Shown here: positions 56,065 through 64,000 of the stretch, one piece after another
How positions within the stretch are numbered: the first letter of the stretch is position 1
Layout of the letters: each line of letters starts with the position of its first letter
Origin: Ornithodoros turicata
Taxonomy: Eukaryota; Arthropoda; Arachnida; Ixodida; Argasidae
Assembly: GCF_037126465.1 (NCBI RefSeq)
Contig: NC_088201.1
Span: forward strand, 65,866,879 to 65,930,878
Direction of reading: 5' to 3'
Length of the DNA: 64,000 nucleotides
Notes under the pieces: generated by a model
What the model was told of the DNA's origin: nothing
Seen by the model: the letters and a program-made list of their open reading frames with translations, nothing else
Database searches by the model: none
Position numbers and translations under genes: made by a program

Positions 56065-56239
56065 AGAATAGTTAGGAAGCAAGCGAGCTTGTGATACAGA
56101 TCCATACTGAAGAACCCCGAGACGAGGGACACGGAAAAAAGGGGTTTCGTGTGTCTGTCCCCTTTTTTTCCGTATCCCTCGTGTCGGGGTTCTTCAATAT
56201 GGACCTGTATCACAAGCTCGCTTGCTTCCTAACCATTCT
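56065..56239. mobile_element. Near-perfect hairpin MITE in right outer arm
   Basis: agaatagttaggaagcaagc (56,065) mirrors gcttgcttcctaaccattct (ending 56,239). The arms gtgatacagatccata / tatggacctgtatcac and aagaaccccgagacgaggga / tccctcgtgtcggggttctt pair almost completely, with a tip near 56,148. Absent from the left arm, so it inserted after the duplication. Confidence 0.85.
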
Positions 56240-57060
56240 AACTGACAACGGAACACATAACAGTTAACAGATCAGTTACAATCACATCTGTGAGCGAGGT
56301 CACTAGACTCACCTCGCTCTTCAACACTAGCTTGTCTAAGATTGGACGATGATAACTGAAGTATCTTACGCAAGGCATGCTACTTACATTCAAAGACCTC
56401 ATGTCAAATCTAGTCGAGTATTTTCAGGCGTAGTCGGCGGGGACTCCACGTATCTCAAACCGAACTCCCAGTTGATATACTCCAACAGCGGTGTACTGTA
56501 TAGGATACATCGACGTTTATGTCACTGCTGAGCATGATGGGCATCGTAGTGTTAGGAGTTGCCTTCGGCATCAGCTTCTGTACGGACTGGCAGTACCTAC
56601 AAAATGATTAAAAGAGAAAGTTTCGATAATAACCATGGATACACCGGGATGGGTGTAGAGAGAGGCTATAAGAAACCTCTCATAAACCTTAGCTGAGCTT
56701 ATGTCGCCTATGTCGCTTAGCTCCATCCAGTTGAGTGTGTGAGCGGATTCGGTGACCTTCTTGTCGCTCTTCTAGATCGCAACATCGCCAGCTCTTCGCG
56801 CACGTCCGGGGGAGGTAGACGGCCTGTTAGTGGATGTATTGTTTCTCGACACGTGCAACTCGAGCCTATTAAGCTCAATAGGGTAGCCGTTGGACATCCA
56901 AGTCTCGTTGCAAGTTAGGTAGACTCACTTTCGGAGTATCCCATCCGTGCAGGCGTGTGCTGTGTGCTGCTAGACTCTGCACAGTCATGCTGGTGACTTT
57001 GATAGCCCTCATGGTTTCATCTACTACTGCAACGTCTCAGAACGGCTCCACTGTGCGGGT
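56240..57060 (-). pseudogene. Helitron EEP endonuclease B, right arm
   Basis: Minus-strand mirror of 54,421-55,239: DETMRAIKVTSMTVQSLAAH, RPSTSPGRARR-type linker, SLYTHPGVSMVIIETFSF, MLSSDINVDVS in place of GDFN, and a damaged C-terminus near 56,330. More broken than the left copy. Confidence 0.65.
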
Positions 57061-57069
57061 GAGTGTGGA

Positions 57070-57925
57070 AAGCTTTTGATTCAGTGAATGGCAGTACTCA
57101 GCGGACCTCTTTCACTTTGAGAGCCGTACCGCTGAGCCCGTGGTGGAATTTGAAGTTGGTCTTCTCGTTGGTGACATACAACCCGCAGATATGGATGTCA
57201 CTCCGCTCAGGACAATGTACACGAGTTGATGCTGCTGAGACTTGTAGTATTCAAACACGACCTCGGCGAAAGTGCCACCCTGCAGCTCATGGCATCGTCA
57301 TGGCACAAGTGGGTACCAGGGGAAACTGCATCTGTCTGCACTTGACATTACCGCATAGTGGTGTTGACAAGTTAGTCTGACTATGGGAGTCGAAGTTGGA
57401 TCCAACCCACCAGCAGTGAAGAGCACGAGCTGCCGAGCCTTCACTTTGCCGTTCGCATACATAGTGGCATCTGCGAAGGCGAGCTACACATGTACGAAGC
57501 CATTATTTTCGTCTGTATCTTCGCCTAATGGGGCCGTTTTGATGTGCTTGAGAGTGCCGATAACTCTATCGACCACTCCATGCTCGACATCTATGTTGAC
57601 AGTGATCATGTATGGAAATCCGGTGGCTAGCTTCACAAGTTAAGGCAGCACGCCGCTCTTTAGCACATTCATCCTGTGTAGTTTACGCCACACGTAGCCG
57701 ACTGAGCATCGCGCCTTTAGCCGGTGACCAGATCCACAGTCACACTTTCCCGCAGTTTGCTGATAGCCTGCAAGTTGTAGTTGTCTACGCTGTGGTTTGT
57801 GTGTACGAGACGCAGGGACATTGGGTACGTTCTCCTGGCACCACTGGTAGCGGATGCGTGACATGATCGCGTTCGTCTATTCCTGACGCAAGCGGTGCCC
57901 GTTGCCTATCTTGTCATCATCTGTG
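57070..57925 (-). pseudogene. Helitron helicase C-terminus, right arm (uninterrupted)
   Basis: Minus strand: VRLVHTNHSVDNYNLQAIS, VTVDLVTG, PYMITVNIDVEHGVVDRVIG, KVKARQLVLFTAGG, VFEYYKSQQHQLVYIVLSGV, LYVTNEKTNFKFHHGLSG. It shows what the left helicase looked like before the 9.4-kb insertion (insertion point in the PYMITVN-encoding stretch). Confidence 0.75.
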
Positions 57926-57934
57926 CTGTACTCC

Positions 57935-58505
57935 AACCAGCTGTCTCCCTATTGTTGCCCAATTGCATAAAGTCCACATTTGCACCATACTGGTGATACA
58001 GAGGTTGATCCATCAAGTATCTGAGTCACTCGTTTATAGCGACCTTCCTCACGAAGCCACTCAGATACGTGGACCCTTCTATATCAGATTCTTCTTGATC
58101 ATAACGTTGAAGGTGTAATCGTCCTCAAGCCTGCAGGGCAACTGCATGACCACGTTGCTCACACCGACGGGCGCATTGATGACTTGCCCCACGATCACAT
58201 AGTTGCCCTACTGCCTTAGCCTTCACATTTGCGTGACTGGAAGTCCCGGAGGTGTGAATCGTTGCGCAATGGGATCAGACGGTGACAGTTTATCCTGCTT
58301 AGGTGGGTACTGGAAGCGTGCCCGAACTTGTCCTAGGTCCTCTCCAAGTATATATCAGCAGTTTGCCAACAGTCATTAGGTGCGGTACGTACAGCGATGC
58401 TTTCCAGAGCCTTCAATTGTATGACAACTGTGCATTTATTCCTTTGTGACGCATCGACTACGATGTGGACGGAGTCAACAGTGCTGTTTGTTCTTTGCTG
58501 GGCTT
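57935..58505 (-). pseudogene. Helitron N-terminal block (DUF6570), right arm
   Basis: Minus strand: FGHASST, HLRDFQSRKC, GNYVIVGQVINAPVGVSN, RLEDDYTFNVMIKKNL and YLMDQPLYHQYGANVDF. It lacks the CxxC-containing part present in the left arm (deletion) and carries stops. Like the left copy it joins directly to the helicase C-terminus. Confidence 0.68.
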
Positions 58506-59171
58506 CTTTGATTTGATTTGATTTTGATTTTATTGGGTCATTTCTTCAAGTTAAAAGGTCACAACAACTGAGTGGTCCCTTAGCAGAAGCTAGTGATGGG
58601 TCCACTAAAGATGTTCATCAATGACATTGGCAACAGTGACAGCAAAAAAGAAAAAGAAAAAAAGAAATGTCTAGAAAAATCACTGTAAAGTACAGCACAT
58701 AACCACAAAGTACAGCATATAACCACAAAGTACATTCACTGTAAAATACAGCGACTATTGGTTGTAATCGGCATATTACGGGTATATTGTTCGCCCCGCA
58801 TTTGCCATAGGTGGGACCATTGTATCTCTGAAGGCACGATGTCTTTTATTGGCCACAAACTTCGGCATTTCGAGCTGATGCACTGAATACATCTACAGAT
58901 GAGCCCTGCAGTTTACTACAGATCACCTCAAATTGTAGCCTGTATTGTTGTGTACTTTTGACAATGCAAACAAGACAGCTGCGCTTAGCACGACGACAAA
59001 TTGAATCACACTTTGACACCAGCTTCGACGTCGAGGCCCACTTCGTTACCGCTTTCAAGCTTCTAGATACCACAGATTACGGGGTCAAGGTGAACTCAGG
59101 GGCTCTTTTTCTTGTGAGCTCCTGCCCCACCGGTCTTGCCGCTTCGTTTTCCTCTTCGTTCGCTTTGGGCC
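58506..59171. other. Right-arm-specific sequence; possible captured exon
   Basis: No mirror in the left arm. It contains tandem acagca(c/t)ataaccacaaagt units at 58,690-58,735. A clean plus-strand frame at 58,958-59,176 (QTRQLRLARRQIESHFD..FVTAFKLLD) is followed by AAG|gtgaac at 59,091. The frame might be an exon fragment carried by the element, but no homolog is recognised. Confidence 0.35.
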
Positions 59172-59674
59172 TTTAGCGGTAACCGCATACGACGATTTCT
59201 CGACGGAAAAACGGCGGGACGAACCGCATGGACAGATTTCCACTGCGGCGGACGGTGGCGCCCTAGCGGGCGTTTCGTTACTCCGTGTTAAATTTTGACT
59301 TAAGCAAGTCATAGTGGTACACAGAAGAAGTTCTTGCGGTCAAAGCATATTCGCGAAGCAAGCGCTACAAAAGCGCCCTCAGACAGCAGCGGGCGGGCGG
59401 GCGACAGCATGCTTCCCAGTTCCCAGGTTAGACATACGGGCATCCGAAATGCCCGCCACTGGCCCGCCACGTCCGCTCGTGGAACGATTGCGCGTGTAGC
59501 GGTCCTATTGGCTGCCGTCGAGCGGCCGCTTCCGCTCTTCGCCGAATTTTTCTGTCCACCGCTGTCGTCGAGAAATCGGTGAAGTTCCCATTGCTCGCGT
59601 CGGCTCACCGGAAAAACGGTGACGGTGGCCGGTTTTCCGTCGAGAATTCGTCGTATGCGGTTACCGCTTTTCTG
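59172..59674. mobile_element. MITE in right outer arm
   Basis: tagcggtaaccgcatacgac (59,173) mirrors gtcgtatgcggttaccgc (59,651), followed inward by gatttctcgacggaaaa / ttttccgtcgagaattc. About 500 bp. Absent from the left arm. Confidence 0.7.
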
Positions 59675-60625
59675 GTCGTTGTCATTGCCACGAGATTCGA
59701 GGCCCAGTTGGGTGACCCGGTCCTTGGTTTGATAAACTGTTTGAGTGACGAAAGTAACAGTTTTTGTGTCGCTGCTTTCGAGGATGCCACCCTATATTGC
59801 CGATTAGTCGTATTCACGTCAAAAAGTATTGTGTGCTGGGGATGTGATTTCTCGTGTCTCTTGTTGGGCTTGCTTCGAAAATGATATCAGTGATGTTGCT
59901 GTTTAAGTATGCGTTTTGATTAGTTTGGATGCCACTATATTTTAGTGATTTATCAGGGGGTTGCACTAGCACCAATCCTCGGAATGTGTTTCTCTTGTGA
60001 GTAGTATAATTCGCCTGGGTAATTTCCTTGTTTACACCAGGGGCTACCACTTATAGTACTTAATGGAGTTCCTTCCCAAGGGCGCGCTGTAAATTCATTG
60101 TGTGGTGGTGGATTGGATCACTGCGTAATCCTGCTTTTCGATTTCCTCGAAGGTGGGAAAATGTGTGCGCTGAAATGTTGCTCTCTACAGACTGTTCGTA
60201 TGGCATGTAGCGTGGGAAATCTTTGCACAATGTGATTACAAAACAAGAAGTTTGAATGTTGAGTCAGCATATGCAAGAATCCATGGGATTATTTACAAGT
60301 CACTGCAGGCATGATTGCGTTGACTGTAGTCCTCATTCGAACGGATGGCTGTTGCGAATGTGTCATCCCCTAACTCAAGTGGCGGTGGGCACGTTGACGA
60401 CTTCTCATTGTTAGGGTATCTCGCACATCCTATCTCACTATTCCTCTAGTCCGATCGCATATTCCCCTTTCGAAACAACTCAGTTCTTGTGTAAAAATTA
60501 TAGCAGAAATCGCTGTGCAGACTGTCATTGAAATGCGGTAGCATTTATAAGCTCATTGCGGGCATTCTTCAATGAATGACAGTAGGTACTGTGGAGACTG
60601 GAGTACCGGTCGTACATGACGACCA
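59675..60625 (-). other. Right arm: mirrored Helitron 3' region
   Basis: Matches 42,421-42,970 in reverse with insertions and deletions. No open frame. Confidence 0.5.
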
Positions 60626-61000
60626 CTAGCTCGGCTCACGCCCTGAGCCCGGCTCGGCCCTGATAAAGACATTATCTATAACGCTTTCCATATGTGTTGT
60701 GAGAATTTCATTGTCACTGGATAGATGCCACTCGTAGGCCTCCTTCATGAAGCCCGCGAACCAGTTGTTATGGGGCTTGTTTATGTCCGTAGTGAAGTCC
60801 ATCATGACAGTCATAGGCATGTTGTGTCCCTTCGAGTTTTCTACGAAGGTTGTGCTTGCAGAGTAATTGAAGAGTTTACCTAGATGGAACCTCTTGGTCG
60901 TGCCTTTAGAGGATCCCAGTGTCATGTATACCAGCACGATGAGGGCGTGGGCATCGTTGCACTCGACTTCAGTGACGCATAGGTGGAGTAACTTTGCCAA
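60626..61000 (-). pseudogene. Helitron EEP endonuclease tail A, right arm
   Basis: One open frame of 124 codons: EVECNDAHALIVLVYMTLG, NSKGHNMPMTVMMDFTTD, INKPHNNWFAGFMKE and IDNVFIR. Same family as 42,010-42,420. GDFN reads MDFT, so the catalytic Asn is Thr as in the left copy, a shared derived change. It encodes only the C-terminal half of an EEP domain, so it is a fragment. Confidence 0.68.
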
Positions 61001-61225
61001 TCAACCTGGTGGTTACTACGGTAAAGAGAGCGTCTCAATGAAGGTTACCCGTGTGTTTTGTGTGGTGGGTAATTCTCCACGATTACCCAATTCCCCGAGC
61101 AAGAGGGATTGCACACCCCTTCCTGTCCTGTTCTACCATTTTTCGCCACACTCTAAAACCCTTGCCTTTTCCCCCTCCCCTGGGTGCACTAAGTCTCCAC
61201 CCCCGATCAGTCTGACCGCACCTTC

Positions 61226-62125
61226 TCCAAACATACAACGGATGTTCAAGTCAAAGCGGCACTCAAAATGAACTTACAGGCGAGAAATTAGTTTTATTTT
61301 TCAACGTTATCTCCAGCTGCACTAATCCCCTTGTCCCAGCGTTTCACGAGGGCTTGTATGCCAGCAGCGTAGAAATCCTTACCGGCGCGTATAGCACCCA
61401 TGATCGGACCGCATTCTTGACTTCGTCGTCGCAGCTGCAGTGGCGGCCTCCAAAGAACGCCTTCAGTGGCCCGAACAGATGGAAATCGCTGGGGGCGAGG
61501 TCTGGACTGTAAGGGGGATGTGACAGCAACTCCCAGCCAAGTTCCTGTAAGGTGCGTGTCGTGAGATGCGCGGTATGCGGGCGTGCATTGTCCTGTAGGA
61601 GGAGCACTCCTTTGGTGATGAGGCCCGGGCGCTTTTGCTTCAGCGCCTTATGCACATCCCCGAGAACCTGGCAGTAATATGCACTATTGATCGCACTATA
61701 TGCCCTATTGATATCGAGACATGTTATCCGTCGGTCGTGGATGTTCTTAGGAACTCTGACACTGGGCTCTGAGCCTGGCCGGCCGGGATTGTCCTGCACT
61801 GATGTACGGCCGTCTCGGAACCGTTTGCACCACTGAAACGCTTTGCTGCGGCTAAGTGTGTCGTGGCCATACTTAGCATGAAGTCTTCTGTGAATTTCAG
61901 ATGTCTTTACGCCTTCATTCACGAGAAACTTCATGACAATTCGCTGTTCAATGTGCGCGTTCACCTCGTTGTCGGCCATCTTGTCCAGCCGGTGCCTTCT
62001 GTTTTGCACAAACTTTGGACCACCACGTGGTGAACGCGGAGGCCTATCGCGTGTGAAAATGATGAAAAAGAAGTAGCGCGAGCCATTTGTACACTCAGGA
62101 TACAGAAAGTCCCGGTTTTTTGTCA
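61226..62125 (-). mobile_element. Mariner element, copy 3, internally deleted
   Basis: The plus-strand left end caacggatgttcaagtcaaa is a degenerate version of the terminus seen at 31,493. The other terminus is cut short after the reverse of aaaccgggact near 62,120. Present only in the right outer arm, between the mirrored segments. Confidence 0.75.
61344..62090 (-). pseudogene. Mariner transposase pseudogene (copy 3)
   Basis: A single open frame (up to 260 codons, reaching 62,126) contains HIEQRIVMKFLVNEGVKT, SKAFQWCKRFRDGRTSVQ, NIHDRRITCLD, then a deletion join to SAINSAYYCQVLGDV, LLLQDNARPHTAHLTTRT and YSPDLAPSDFHLFGPLKAFF. The second and third catalytic Asp (QDN, PSD, 34 residues apart) are kept. 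The TGDET block with the first Asp is deleted. The frame is open but cannot catalyse. The C-terminal GDYVE tail is frameshifted. Confidence 0.85.
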
Positions 62126-62159
62126 TTTCTGTTTCTGTCTTTTGTTCTCTCTTCCGATC

Positions 62160-62370
62160 GGAGATGCATCACAACCAGGTTTATCCGGACCCTCACTATG
62201 GGAGGGGCCATTTTCTTTGTAGAAACACTGACTGGATACGACAGAGGGAGGAAAACTAATGGTTAACCTAATGTTTGAGGGTCGATCACCCCAACCACCC
62301 AACCGGATTCGAACCTGGGTCACCTCCCAATCTTGGCGTTAAATGCCATTATCGTAGCCACGGAGAGCGG
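62160..62370 (-). mobile_element. tRNA-headed SINE-like unit, right arm
   Basis: Minus strand: ccgtggctacgataatgg head, box B ggttcgaatcc (62,305-62,315), body taggttaaccattagttttc and gtgagggtccggat. Mirror of 41,387-41,630. Confidence 0.6.
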
Positions 62371-62836
62371 GTACGGTTTTGTAGCCACACTTGAACACGT
62401 GATCTCCAAGCAGCAGTCAATAAGCGCAGGGCCTATGCTGCGATATAGCTCACCTCGAGAAAACTCTGAGCATTTTGTTTTCTCATACATGCTATCAGAT
62501 TACATAAGATTTACATAATTGAGGGGAGCAGGGGATGTAAACATCGAACGAGATTAAAATGACGCAAACCAGAAGCTCTATAAAAAGCGAAAGCACGCGT
62601 TTCAACATATGGGCTACCTCCAACTTGTTTGTCCATGTAGAAGAAGTAATTGTTCATGAAGTAAAGAAGCGACTCTTACATTAAAGTGGGTGATCTCCAG
62701 TTTATTTGGGCATGCAGAATTTGAAATGACTCTACAAGGCGCACTGCTCCGGATGAAATGTGCTCCATGGTGATGATTTCGATCGAATTAGGTGTATTCA
62801 CATTCCTATGTTTTTGCATTGTTCTGCAGTAATGAT

Positions 62837-63600
62837 AGGGTTTCCAAACCCTGTCTTCTCTGAGATGAAATGCATGTGGGTGTGTGAGCCTGAGTGAACC
62901 TGAGTGGCGGAGGTGTGTAGGGAAGCAGCTGAAGATCGGCCAGGTGCATACTGCGGGAAAATTAGAGTCGAGTTTGTCAGCTGGCTTGTGCGCCGGAAAT
63001 TCGACTTCGGGGTGCCGTGTTTGCTTTGTAGGCACGTTTGTGCATGTTAGCCCCAGAAAGTTGCTTGATAGAAGTGCCACGGTTCAGTGGAGTGTGATAT
63101 GTGTGCGCAGAGAGCGTAGGCGCCAGAAATACGCAAGCACAGCTTTCGTGTACACAGAAAATTCGTTGAAAATGGTGTGTAATCCTCAGGCACGTCTGTA
63201 GACTTTAGCATGTGCTGAAACTGGAAGATACTGTGGGTACCATAAAATCATTTATGAACTTAATCGGTGCAGTCAACCACGATGCGATGCGGATGTTGTG
63301 TGAGCGCTAGGATATGCATGTGTATAGCTCACAAGTCACAACAGTGCAGGAAATTCGCGTTCAGGTGCCTCATCTTTAATCTGCGGGCATAACAGCATGG
63401 ACTCGTGCGTCGCGGAAGGTGCACGGAAGGTGTTGTATGTAGCATGTGGAAATTCAACTTTTCTTAGGAAGAGTGTTTTGTGGAAAACAAGCTTTGCTTT
63501 TCCAGAAGATTATAAAATTAGAAAGGTACGATAGTCATTCACCTCGAAGAGAGACATCGAATATGCATGCATAGAGGTGTCGTGAGGCGGGTGAAATATA
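62837..63600. other. No gene recognised
   Basis: The right flank of the outer palindrome. An ORF of 105 codons (62,884-63,201) is unsupported. Confidence 0.3.
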
Positions 63601-63740
63601 CTGTAAACGTATTTAATTTTGCGCGTATTTAATTTCGGGATAAACGTCAAGCTGCGTTCGCGAGTACAATTTTTGGCGATTCTTTAGCGGTCGCGAAATT
63701 CGCGAAAATTGATACGTCGCGAATAAAAATAAGTTTACAG
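63601..63740. mobile_element. 140-bp MITE with CTGTAAAC ends
   Basis: ta-ctgtaaacgtatttaatttt and aaaataagtttacag-ta are inverted; cgcgaa words fill the core. TA target duplication. Confidence 0.7.
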
Positions 63741-63920
63741 TAGCTGAACATGTGGCCGGTAGAAGTGTACTGAGAGTGCCACAGAGCAGTGGGATGTACG
63801 TTGTGAAATCATGAATGATCTCGCACTGTGTGCAATACATAAAGGGGCACTAACCAACTCGACGAACATTCTCCAATTATTATGCTCGATAAGAGAACGT
63901 GGCCACTATATCCAAATACA

Positions 63921-64000
63921 GTCAAACCTCGATTTGTGAACAGCAAATATTTCCCACAAAATGTTCAGAAAACGAGGGAATTCATAAATTGCGGGTTTAA
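63921..64000 (+). mobile_element. pogo/Tigger-like terminus cut by window end
   Basis: cagtcaaacctcgatttgtg followed by gaaaacgaggg..attcataaattgcgg is the usual start of pogo-type MITEs. The rest lies outside. Confidence 0.4.

Larger units (their letters stand above)
40791..62836. repeat. Giant outer palindrome built from Helitron-derived sequence
   Basis: The left arm is 40,791-44,464 plus 53,892 to about 55,400. The right arm is about 55,860-62,836, and the two are diverged inverted copies. Anchor pairs are accattactgcag (40,791) / ctgcagtaatgat (62,824), ctgctgcttggagatcac (41,344) / its mirror at 62,399, aaggtgcgatcagactgat (41,803) / its mirror near 61,205, and cacagcgatttctgc (42,484) / its mirror at 60,503. 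Further pairs are gggcaagtcatcaatg (43,882) / its mirror near 58,180 and ccacacttgcaa (55,259) / ttgcaagtgtgg (55,996). Both arms encode the same order of Helitron fragments. About 22 kb in total, of which 9.4 kb is a later insertion in the left arm. Confidence 0.85.

Noticed and set aside
40791..62836. Endogenous large DNA virus
   Set aside because: No viral polymerase, capsid or packaging gene is seen. The recognisable coding pieces are Helitron DUF6570, helicase and EEP fragments.

Overview
This is eukaryotic, repeat-dominated DNA. It has one spliced host gene with canonical GT/AG introns, tRNA-headed SINEs, mariner transposons, LTR remnants and many foldback elements with TA target sites. 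One SINE (15,636-15,942) looks like the tick Ruka family, and the Helitron-derived proteins resemble those I know from tick genomes, so I infer an ixodid tick. There are no bacterial operons, no CRISPR array and no rRNA.

Layout. 1-4.6 kb: back-to-back palindromic MITEs, a pogo-like remnant and a 0.4 kb hairpin. 5.6-20.4 kb: one seven-exon gene on the + strand. Its exons join in perfect phase into about 554 codons for a glutamine-rich protein with a C-terminal membrane anchor. Its introns hold MITEs, a degenerate mariner, a Ruka SINE and a Gypsy-type 3' end. 20.4-38.3 kb: no gene recognised, but many repeats. These include a SINE with a 10-bp target duplication inside a foldback loop, a 299-bp solo LTR inside another repeat, repeats carrying tRNA-like cloverleaves, a 980-bp element flanked by TTAA, and a mariner whose empty target site survives in a nearby repeat copy. 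38.3-40.8 kb: nothing recognised.

40.8-62.8 kb is the notable part: two nested giant palindromes. The outer inverted repeat (about 40,791-62,836) carries diverged copies of the same Helitron-derived coding fragments in both arms. Reading inward these are an endonuclease (EEP) tail, a DUF6570/Helitron N-terminal block, a Pif1-like helicase C-terminus and a second EEP domain, running forward in the left arm and reversed in the right. Both arms share the same loss of the Rep and front-helicase part, and both contain a SINE-like unit at the same relative place. The deletion and the SINE therefore predate the inverted duplication. Inside the left arm sits a separate AT-rich palindromic element of 9,427 bp (44,465-53,891). 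It has 4.5-kb arms, AGTAGT/ACTACT ends and a 6-bp target duplication (cgtaca/cgtgca). Its ends resemble Maverick/Polinton ends, but I see no polymerase, integrase or capsid gene. It carries only an unrecognised broken ORF of about 240 codons, facing the loop in each arm, and a small conserved ORF. Later insertions hit single arms only: a mariner, a hairpin MITE and a 0.5-kb MITE in the right outer arm.

Nearly all transposon genes here are dead. The only plausible working gene is the membrane-anchored host gene. Coordinates of repeats are by eye and may be off by several bases except where target duplications fix them.
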